From a virus: 21,117 nucleotides of DNA. Shown in pieces: positions 7,429-13,278 of this stretch. The stretch lies in the IMG/VR virus record IMGVR_UViG_3300022939_000179, positions 1 through 21,117 of that record; one strand, given 5' to 3'. How positions within the stretch are numbered: position 1 is the first letter of the stretch; the number at the start of each line of letters is the position of its first letter. The notes under the pieces were generated by a model. It made no database searches. It saw nothing but the letters and a program-made list of their open reading frames with translations, and was not told the DNA's origin. The position numbers were made by a program, and so were the translations under genes.

Positions 7429-7447
7429 TTGTTAAGGAGAAAGCCAC

Positions 7448-8074
7448 ATGGCTTACTTACGTGAGAATTTGACATTCGACCAAGCACAGGTCACCCTTGA
7501 GTCAAAGGGAGATGGAGATAGCAAGGATCTCTATCTTAAAGGCATCTGTATTCAGGGTGGTGTCAAAAACGCTAACCAGCGTGTGTACCCTGTTTCCGAG
7601 ATAGGCAACGCTGTTAAAACACTCAAGGATCAAATCTCAGGCGGTTATTCTGTACTAGGTGAAGTAGATCACCCAGATGATTTGAAAGTAAATTTGGATC
7701 GTGTATCGCATATGATTACTGATATGTGGATGGATGGTCCTAACGGGTTTGGCAAGATGAAAATCTTGCCGACTCCCATGGGTAAACTAGTTGAAACTAT
7801 GTTGCAAAGCGGAGTTAAACTAGGTGTATCCAGCAGGGGTAGTGGAAATGTTAACGAGTCTAACGGCGAAGTTAGCGATTTCGAAATTATCACGGTAGAC
7901 GTGGTAGCACAACCTAGTGCCCCAGGTGCATATCCTACACCAATCTATGAACACATCATGAATACACGAGGTGGTTATAGTGCGTTTAGGACTGCGTCAG
8001 AGGTACAACAAGATGCTAAAGCACAAAAGTATCTTAAAGAAGCAATGCTAAGAGTCATTAAAGGCTTGAAGTAA
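7448..8074 (+). CDS. Prohead core protease gp21
   Basis: This 208-residue serine protease belongs to the T4 gp21 family (herpesvirus-assemblin fold, MEROPS S78-type). It cleaves scaffold, core and capsid proteins inside the prohead before DNA packaging. Visible hallmarks are GEVDHPDD with the predicted catalytic His75, and GVSSRGSG with the nucleophile Ser in the SS pair at 128-129. Asp144 or Asp151 in the following strand could complete the triad. N-terminal NANQRVYP (about 41-48) is also family-typical. Its length matches T4 gp21 (212). TAAGGAG sits 8 bases before the ATG. Confidence 0.93.
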   Translation: MAYLRENLTFDQAQVTLESKGDGDSKDLYLKGICIQGGVKNANQRVYPVSEIGNAVKTLKDQISGGYSVLGEVDHPDDLKVNLDRVSHMITDMWMDGPNGFGKMKILPTPMGKLVETMLQSGVKLGVSSRGSGNVNESNGEVSDFEIITVDVVAQPSAPGAYPTPIYEHIMNTRGGYSAFRTASEVQQDAKAQKYLKEAMLRVIKGLK

Positions 8075-8090
8075 TATTAGGAGAAACACG

Positions 8091-9176
8091 ATGAGTGATG
8101 TTTTTAATAAACTTTTTGAAACTGGAATTATCAGTGAAGAGGTCAAAGACCAAATTACTGGTGCTTGGGACGAAAAGATTAAAGAACACCGTGATAGTGT
8201 GACTGCTGAACTACGTGAAGAATTTGCAAATCGCTACGAGCATGACAAACAAAACATGGTTGAAGCAATTGATCGCATGGTTTCCGAGCGTTTGGAATCA
8301 GAAATTTCTGAGTTTTCTGAAGATAAGAAGGCACTTGCAGAAGCAAGAGTTGAATATAAGAAGAAAGTTTCAGAGCATTCTGAGAAATTGCAAGAGTTTA
8401 TGCTCAAGCAATTGACCAAAGAAATTGCAGAGTTAAATGAAGACCGTCAAAAAGTCACAGAAAACTTTGTAAAACTCGAAGACTTTGTAGTTAAAGCACT
8501 TGCAAAAGAAATCAACGAGTTTGCAGTTGACAAAAGAGATCTTGCTGAAACTAAGGTTAAACTTGTTAAAGAAGCAAAATCAAAATTCAATGAACTTAAA
8601 TCTAAGTTTGTTGCTAAGTCCGCTAAAGTGGTTGAGGACGCTGTTAACACTAAGTTGGCAGAAGAAATCAAACAACTCAAAGAAGACATCACGGCTTCTA
8701 GAGAAAACCACTTTGGTAGAAAAATCTTCGAAGCGTTTGCTAATGAATATGGTTCATCTTACTTAAATGAGAAATCAGAAACTGCGAAGTTAATGAAACT
8801 TGTTTCAGAGAAAGACGAAGCGTTAGCAGAGGCTAAGAAAGCCATCACAGAGAAGGAAACTCTTGTTGAGTCTAAGGAAGCAGAAATTACTGCGGCTAAA
8901 GACAAAGCAGAAAGAGTAGCAGTGATGAATGAGTTGCTATCTCCATTGGGTAAAGACAAAAAAGAAATTATGTCTGAACTTTTGGAGTCGGTGCAAACTA
9001 ATAAGTTGCACACAGCGTTTGAGAAGTATCTACCAGCAGTGATGGAAGATAAGGCTCCAAAAGTTAAAAAGGCGTTAAACGAAGGCGTTGAAATCACAGG
9101 CAATAAAGAAAACACAATTAAGGAAGATACTACTTCAAACTTAATTGAACTCCGCAGATTAGCGGGATTAAACTAA
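8091..9176 (+). CDS. Scaffolding (prohead core) protein gp22
   Basis: This 361-residue, highly charged coiled-coil protein forms the internal scaffold of the prohead and is removed by gp21. It is helical almost throughout. A 29-residue tandem repeat is visible at residues 100-128 and 129-157 (consensus L-x-x-F-x-x-K-x-L-x-KEI-x-E), with a weaker copy before it (about 67-90). HFGRKIFEAF (about 207-216) and the C-terminal LIELRRLAGL are characteristic of T4-like scaffolds. T4 gp22 is 269 residues, so this one is longer, in keeping with the added repeats. AGGAG precedes the ATG; it lies 16 bases after gp21 and 17 bases before gp23. Confidence 0.88.
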   Translation: MSDVFNKLFETGIISEEVKDQITGAWDEKIKEHRDSVTAELREEFANRYEHDKQNMVEAIDRMVSERLESEISEFSEDKKALAEARVEYKKKVSEHSEKLQEFMLKQLTKEIAELNEDRQKVTENFVKLEDFVVKALAKEINEFAVDKRDLAETKVKLVKEAKSKFNELKSKFVAKSAKVVEDAVNTKLAEEIKQLKEDITASRENHFGRKIFEAFANEYGSSYLNEKSETAKLMKLVSEKDEALAEAKKAITEKETLVESKEAEITAAKDKAERVAVMNELLSPLGKDKKEIMSELLESVQTNKLHTAFEKYLPAVMEDKAPKVKKALNEGVEITGNKENTIKEDTTSNLIELRRLAGLN

Positions 9177-9193
9177 AAAGGAGAGACAAAAAA

Positions 9194-10366
9194 ATGTCAG
9201 AAAATATCAACAACAACTGGCAGGAAACCAAAGAAGCACTTTTAGAAGGCCTTCAAGGTTCTAAAAAAGGTGTTATGGATGTCACTCTCGAGAACACTCG
9301 CAAGTATCTCGCTGAGGCGGCAACCGCTGGGGCAACTTCCGCAGGGAACGTAGCAACTCTAAACAGAGTTATCCTTCCAGTAATTAGACGTGTTATGCCA
9401 ACTACAATCGCTAACGAGATTGTTGGTGTACAACCAATGACTGGACCTGTAGCACAGATCCACACACTAAGAGTACGTTATGCTGAAACTTTCGATTCTG
9501 CAACAGCAGGCGAAGAAGCACTTTCACCATTTAAAATTGCTGAAGGTTATTCAGGTAATGCAACTACTAATGCGGCAGATGCGACTGCAACATTAGAAGG
9601 TTCTGCAGGTAAAAAGTTAAGCATTCAAATCTTAAAACAAGCAGTAGAAGCGAAAACTCGTAAACTATCTGCTCGTTGGACATTTGAAGCGGCTCAAGAT
9701 GCTCAAGCACAGCAAGGCATCGACGTAGAGGCTGAAATCATGGCGGCTTTAGCACAAGAAATTACTGCTGAAATCGATCAAGAGATCATCCAATCACTTC
9801 GTTCATTAGCATCAGTTGAAGAAACTTACGACCAAGCAGGCGTAAGTGGTACTGCAACTTTCGTTGGTGACGAACACGCGGCTTTAGCAGTTCAAATTAA
9901 CAGAGTTGCTAACAAAATTGCTCAACGTACACGTAGAGGCGCAGGAAACTTTGCAGTGGTTTCAAACCAAGCATTGACAATCCTACAGTCTGCTACAACT
10001 TCTGCGTTCGCAAGAACAACTGAAGGTACTTTTGAAGGCCCAACAAACACTAAGTATGTTGGTACTTTAAATAACTCTATGAGAGTTTACGTTGACGCTT
10101 ACTTGGCTGATTCAGGTCAAGATGCTAACCAAGTGCTTGTTGGATATAAAGGTTCATCAGAAGCAGATGCGGCGGCATTCTACTGCCCATACATTCCGCT
10201 AATGTCTTCAGGTGTTGTTTTAGATCCATCAACTTTCGAACCAGTTGTGTCATTTATGACTAGATATGGTTATGTAGAGTTGACAAACACTGCATCTTCA
10301 CTAGGTAATGCGGCTGACTACCTTGGTAAAGTACAAATTACTTCTGCCAACGTATCATTCTCTTAA
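9194..10366 (+). CDS. Major capsid protein gp23
   Basis: This 390-residue T4-like (HK97-fold) capsid protein forms the hexamers of the head. Recognisable family stretches are LNRVILPVIRRVMPTTIANE (about 56-75), VGVQPMTGPVAQIHTLRVRY (about 77-96), a MAALAQEITAEIDQEII helix (about 179-195), and VLVGYKGSSEADAAAFYCPYIPL towards the end, closing with FMTRYGYVEL. T4 gp21 cleaves after L/I-x-E. A good match is LAE at 39-41 followed by AATAG, with LLE at 16-18 as a second, which would remove a roughly 41-residue N-terminal delta domain. AAAGGAGAG precedes the ATG and a strong terminator follows the stop. It is shorter than T4 gp23 (521), as usual in marine relatives. Confidence 0.94.
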   Translation: MSENINNNWQETKEALLEGLQGSKKGVMDVTLENTRKYLAEAATAGATSAGNVATLNRVILPVIRRVMPTTIANEIVGVQPMTGPVAQIHTLRVRYAETFDSATAGEEALSPFKIAEGYSGNATTNAADATATLEGSAGKKLSIQILKQAVEAKTRKLSARWTFEAAQDAQAQQGIDVEAEIMAALAQEITAEIDQEIIQSLRSLASVEETYDQAGVSGTATFVGDEHAALAVQINRVANKIAQRTRRGAGNFAVVSNQALTILQSATTSAFARTTEGTFEGPTNTKYVGTLNNSMRVYVDAYLADSGQDANQVLVGYKGSSEADAAAFYCPYIPLMSSGVVLDPSTFEPVVSFMTRYGYVELTNTASSLGNAADYLGKVQITSANVSFS

Positions 10367-10385
10367 TATCTAGTATTAGAGGAAT

Positions 10386-10417
10386 TAAAAAGGGCGGCTT
10401 AGGTCGCCCTTTTTTTA
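10386..10417 (+). terminator. Strong terminator after the major capsid gene
   Basis: AAAAAGGGCG pairs with CGCCCTTTTT around the loop GCTTAGGT, giving up to 10 bp with a G+C-rich core, followed by a T-run. It lies about 20 bases past the gp23 stop and directly before the next promoter motif. Confidence 0.9.
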
Positions 10418-10420
10418 CGA

Positions 10421-10428
10421 CTTAAATA
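10421..10428 (+). promoter_or_regulatory. Late-like promoter CTTAAATA placed for a leaderless start
   Basis: GACTTAAATA, then five bases (CAGTT), then the ATG at 10434. It directly follows the capsid terminator, so this unit needs its own promoter. There is no Shine-Dalgarno sequence before the ATG. The geometry is the same as at 5851. Confidence 0.6.
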
Positions 10429-10433
10429 CAGTT

Positions 10434-10709
10434 ATGAAAGAATTAGAAATTTCATTAGACTGGAAAGACATTGAACAAGAACTTAGAGAGTTAACTAAGA
10501 CTGCTCCTGAGTTTAAATTTAATGTTATTAAGTTTTGTTCAAGCATAGGAAGAGAAGTTAGAAAACTATCTGATATAGAAATAGAAATCCGTAGAAGACC
10601 AACAGACAGTTTACAACTTAAACACAAAGAAAAAGCACGTGAAATAAACGATGCAATAAAATTGTTCTCACAAACACACTTATTACACCTGTTTAGCAGG
10701 GTTGACTAA
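10434..10709 (+). CDS. Small helical protein of unknown function
   Basis: This 91-residue protein, MKELEISLDWKDIEQEL onward, is charged and predicted helical, with no signal peptide or membrane segment. It carries a basic RRRP (residues 53-56) and two Leu/His-rich turns near the end. The family was not recognised. Isolation between a terminator and the next promoter makes it a single-gene unit, and the ATG is placed where the transcript should begin, implying leaderless translation. Its stop codon overlaps the GACTAAATA promoter of the next gene. Confidence 0.65.
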   Translation: MKELEISLDWKDIEQELRELTKTAPEFKFNVIKFCSSIGREVRKLSDIEIEIRRRPTDSLQLKHKEKAREINDAIKLFSQTHLLHLFSRVD

Positions 10710-10712
10710 ATA
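10705..10712 (+). promoter_or_regulatory. Late-like promoter ACTAAATA (GACTAAATA copy 1)
   Basis: The 9-mer GACTAAATA overlaps the stop codon of the preceding gene. The predicted start near 10718 gives a leader of about 97 bases before the ATG at 10815. The same 9-mer precedes two more structural genes (11318 and 13166). Confidence 0.6.
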
Positions 10713-10717
10713 CATTG

Positions 10718-10814
10718 TCAGATATGTTCCATTTGAAGTAATGGACTTATGCAGTATTAAACCCACTGCGTACCGGATAGAACCCGGATCGGACTTCTAA
10801 AAAGGAGAAAACAA
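10718..10814 (+). promoter_or_regulatory. Structured mRNA leader 1
   Basis: The leader contains TCCAT/ATGGA (728-732/741-745 after 10,000), GCAGT/ACTGC (10751-10755/10765-10769) enclosing TTAAACCC, and CCGG/CCGG (10773-10776/10784-10787), then AAAAAGGAG before the ATG. The core AACCCACTGCGTA (10760-10772) lies at the same distance from the promoter as a matching core in the leader before 13279, with equivalent hairpins. The function is unknown; it could control stability or translation. Confidence 0.45.
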
Positions 10815-11261
10815 ATGGGTAGACCACTTAATAAAAGATACTTCGGCGAACCTACTGCGGGCGGAAATGAAATCAAAGTTGATTTTCACAACGGCACTAG
10901 TGTAGTTGAAGGACATATTGTAAAACAAAAAGGTAGCAAAAAGTTTGTAGTAGCAGAAATTGGTGCTTCAGACACTGAATACACTTGTACATTAACAACT
11001 GGTAAACTAATGTCAGCACTAGCGGCTGGTGAAATGGGTATCACGTTTAAAATGGACGATTCTGAAACTTATCAAGTTTCTAAAATTTCAGGTCGTAAAG
11101 CAACACTAGTTGCTCCAGACGGTACAGGTTCTAACGCATATGATGGTAAGTCAGTGCCATGGAACTTTAGCACATCACTAGTAGATGGCGCGGCACAAGT
11201 TGAAGAGGCTGGTGACGATGACGCGGCTGGTGTTGATGACGACGATTTTACTAACGCATAA
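10815..11261 (+). CDS. Conserved MGRPLNKRYFG virion-type protein
   Basis: This 148-residue protein has an N-terminal MGRPLNKRYFGEP, found on many small structural-region proteins of marine T4-like phages. A beta-rich body follows (VEGHIVKQKGSKKFVVAEI, MGITFKMDDSETYQV), then a very acidic tail (EEAGDDDAAGVDDDDF). A small capsid decoration or other virion protein is plausible because it follows the capsid operon and has its own late promoter, strong AAGGAG ribosome site and long leader. No function is established from sequence. A terminator follows. Confidence 0.6.
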   Translation: MGRPLNKRYFGEPTAGGNEIKVDFHNGTSVVEGHIVKQKGSKKFVVAEIGASDTEYTCTLTTGKLMSALAAGEMGITFKMDDSETYQVSKISGRKATLVAPDGTGSNAYDGKSVPWNFSTSLVDGAAQVEEAGDDDAAGVDDDDFTNA

Positions 11262-11286
11262 TCGTAGTTTTTACCAAAACTTGGAG

Positions 11287-11312
11287 AGAGGGCAAATTCG
11301 CTTTGCCCTTTT
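11287..11312 (+). terminator. Terminator after the MGRPLNKRYFG gene
   Basis: AGGGCAAA/TTTGCCCT forms an 8-bp stem around TTCGC, extendable by G-U pairs, followed by TTTTCTCTT. The next promoter starts six bases later. Confidence 0.85.
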
Positions 11313-11318
11313 CTCTTG

Positions 11319-11326
11319 ACTAAATA
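11319..11326 (+). promoter_or_regulatory. Late-like promoter ACTAAATA (GACTAAATA copy 2)
   Basis: GACTAAATA lies directly downstream of the terminator. Transcription would start near 11332, giving a short leader of about 24 bases with AGGA 10 bases before the ATG at 11356. Confidence 0.6.
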
Positions 11327-11355
11327 ACACTATACTTGTATAGGATTCTAATAGA

Positions 11356-12285
11356 ATGGCAACTGATGTTTTAAAACTCACTGGTGACTACAAAATTACT
11401 ACCGTAAGTGCGGGAGAAATCACCCTCAATACGGGCAATAGAAAAGGTACTACAAGAGTCACAGGTAATCTTATTGTTGAAGGTACTACAACTAGTGTAG
11501 ATACTGAAGAACTTGCAATTGAAGATGCTATCATTACGTTAAACAAAAATGAAACAGGAAATGGTGTTTCACTTGGACAAAGCGGTATTGATATTGAAAG
11601 AGGAACTGCTGATAACGCAACTATTCTTTGGGATGATACACTAAGTTATACTAGACCAAACGGTGGTACTGGCGAAGGTATTTTTACGTTTAAAGTTGGT
11701 TCAGGATTAGCCGCAATTAGAACTAATCATATTAGTACAACAGGCGACGATATTGTTTTCTTAGGCACAAATGCTCCTAACGCAAAACTAAGTGTTAGAG
11801 GTACTACTAATTATGAAACAGGCTTAACTGATGACGATATTCCAAACGTAAGATATGTTAATAACGCTTTCCAAACTATTAATATTCCACAAATTCAAGC
11901 AGATAACACAATCTTTAAAGCAGAAGACATACAAGAAGGCGATGCTGTATCTAGACTGTTAGGTAAAATTGATAATGTCACAAGAGTAGACATTAGACGT
12001 GATATCATGACATTTGGTGATTTAGAGTTTGATGGTACAACTATTAGACCTACTAATACTAACGAAGATTTAGTTTTACAGTCAAACGGTAGCGGAAATG
12101 TAGTTGTTGACGAGGTGTTAACATTACCTACTGCAAGTGCTACTCCTACTGGTGTTGCAGGGCGTTTAAAAGTCTATGTTGATTCAGAAGGATTCGGTGG
12201 AACTGGCCTATTTTTTGTAAATAACAGTACTAGTGGAGAGGTGACAAGTAAACGAAAAGCCATGCTAATGAGCATGATATTTTAG
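11356..12285 (+). CDS. Fibre-like structural protein
   Basis: This 309-residue, Thr/Gly/Asn-rich beta-type protein begins MATDVLKLTGDYKITT, then GTTRVTGNLIVEGTTTSVDT (about 31-50) and ELAIEDAIITLNKNE. That series is common in marine phage fibre and chaperone-like appendage proteins. Near the C-terminus are TIRPTNTNEDLVLQSNGSGN (about 227-250) and a LPTASATPTGVAGRLKVYV module (about 257-278). Both are variants of repeats found in the 1228-residue fibre at 13279. It ends in a basic KRKAMLMSMIF. It probably forms part of a tail or whisker fibre, but this is not certain. It leads a run of three closely spaced genes. Confidence 0.6.
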   Translation: MATDVLKLTGDYKITTVSAGEITLNTGNRKGTTRVTGNLIVEGTTTSVDTEELAIEDAIITLNKNETGNGVSLGQSGIDIERGTADNATILWDDTLSYTRPNGGTGEGIFTFKVGSGLAAIRTNHISTTGDDIVFLGTNAPNAKLSVRGTTNYETGLTDDDIPNVRYVNNAFQTINIPQIQADNTIFKAEDIQEGDAVSRLLGKIDNVTRVDIRRDIMTFGDLEFDGTTIRPTNTNEDLVLQSNGSGNVVVDEVLTLPTASATPTGVAGRLKVYVDSEGFGGTGLFFVNNSTSGEVTSKRKAMLMSMIF

Positions 12286-12294
12286 GATAAAGAT

Positions 12295-12639
12295 ATGGCA
12301 ATAACGAATAGTTTTATAGATGCAACATTAACAACAGTATACACATCTACAGGTGAAAATGCTATTACTAGTATGATTTTCTGTAATTATGCTGATGCAG
12401 ATAACATTCCAGGTGATAATATTCTAACTGATGCTGACACATATCTTGACGTACACGTTGTACAATCAGGACAAAGTGCAACTGATGTTAACAAAATTTT
12501 ACATCAGTTAAAAGTTCCAGCAGGTGAAACTTTTATCATGGATACTGAAAAGTTTGTAATGGAGTCGGGTGACAAAATCATTTGTCAAACAACATCTCCA
12601 GCAACTATTTCAGTCACTATTTCAACAATAGCGGTGTAA
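12295..12639 (+). CDS. Small beta-rich virion-type protein
   Basis: This 114-residue protein starts 9 bases after the previous stop with AGGATAAAG as ribosome site. The sequence alternates short beta strands (TLTTVYTSTGENAITSMIFCN, DTYLDVHVVQ, HQLKVPAGETFIMDTEKFVM, ISVTISTIAV) and has no signal peptide. It is the same size and pattern as the protein at 16975 (a strand-turn order ending in VLDEYHTLQISSSY there), so the two may be distant paralogues of a single jelly-roll-like subunit. Such proteins accompany fibre genes in marine T4-like phages, but the function is unknown. Confidence 0.55.
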   Translation: MAITNSFIDATLTTVYTSTGENAITSMIFCNYADADNIPGDNILTDADTYLDVHVVQSGQSATDVNKILHQLKVPAGETFIMDTEKFVMESGDKIICQTTSPATISVTISTIAV

Positions 12640-12643
12640 TAAT

Positions 12644-13132
12644 ATGCGTTTTGTAAAACAACAACAGATTAACAGAAAAATGATAGTTGACAAATCAGTG
12701 TTTGTTGACATTGACGGCTCTGTAAGTTTCCAAGGTGCTGTTGGTGGTTTACAACTTGGTACTGGTGATACTAGCCAACGTAGTGGCGCACCTGTTAACG
12801 GAACAATTCGTTATAATAGTCAAATTAATGAGATTGAAGCATATATTAATAATGCTTGGGAAACAATTAGATCTGATCGTCCAGGAAACATTCAAGTTCA
12901 AAACTTAGGAACTGGCGATGCCTCTGAAACACAATTTGGTGTACTAAGTCCATCACCAGCCGCGGCTGAGAATGTACTTGTACTTGTTGAAAACGTTGTG
13001 CAAATTGCAGGTGTAAACTATACTATGACTGTTGATGTTAACGGCAACAAATATATTAAGTTTGATTCTCCTGTTCCTTTAGGTAAAGACGTCACCGTTA
13101 TACACGGCTTCGACGGTAGTATCGTAGGTTAA
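12644..13132 (+). CDS. Structural protein with NG-x-x-RYN fibre module
   Basis: This 162-residue protein starts 4 bases after the previous stop with only a weak GGTG ribosome site, suggesting coupling. Residues about 37-70 (LGTGDTSQRSGAPVNGTIRY, then EIEAYINNAWETI) match the module ending marine phage fibres, where NG-x-x-RYN is followed by E-x-Y and a Trp. Two further copies lie in the 1228-residue fibre. The C-terminal half (NVLVLVENVVQIAGVNYTM, then KYIKFDSPVPLGKDVTVIHG) looks like a compact beta domain. It is a probable tail or fibre component; the exact part is unknown. Confidence 0.6.
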   Translation: MRFVKQQQINRKMIVDKSVFVDIDGSVSFQGAVGGLQLGTGDTSQRSGAPVNGTIRYNSQINEIEAYINNAWETIRSDRPGNIQVQNLGTGDASETQFGVLSPSPAAAENVLVLVENVVQIAGVNYTMTVDVNGNKYIKFDSPVPLGKDVTVIHGFDGSIVG

Positions 13133-13166
13133 TTTTAACTACATACTTACGGTTTTTCCAATAAAG

Positions 13167-13174
13167 ACTAAATA
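13167..13174 (+). promoter_or_regulatory. Late-like promoter ACTAAATA (GACTAAATA copy 3)
   Basis: GACTAAATA lies in the 146-base gap before the large fibre gene. The predicted start near 13180 gives a leader of about 99 bases, nearly the same as that before 10815. Confidence 0.6.
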
Positions 13175-13179
13175 CTATT

Positions 13180-13278
13180 AATGCAAACTTGACCGTTTAG
13201 GTTTGCAGGACAAACAGTGGTTAACCCGCTATGTAAGGTGGTTAGAGGCACAGGATGCCCGGTTTATAGGAGAACACA
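13180..13278 (+). promoter_or_regulatory. Structured mRNA leader 2
   Basis: Hairpins are GCAAAC/GTTTGC (13183-13188/13201-13206), AGTGG/CCGCT with one G-U (13216-13220/13226-13230) enclosing TTAAC, and GGCA/TGCC (13247-13250/13256-13259), then TAGGAG before the ATG. The core AACCCGCTATGTA (13223-13235) corresponds to AACCCACTGCGTA in leader 1, 56-57 bases from the promoter in both. Confidence 0.45.

Noticed and set aside
6672-7487. Long minus-strand open frames rich in Ser opposite the acidic core gene
   Set aside because: They mirror GAA/GAT-rich codons of the plus-strand gene, and the plus frame has good ribosome sites and operon context.
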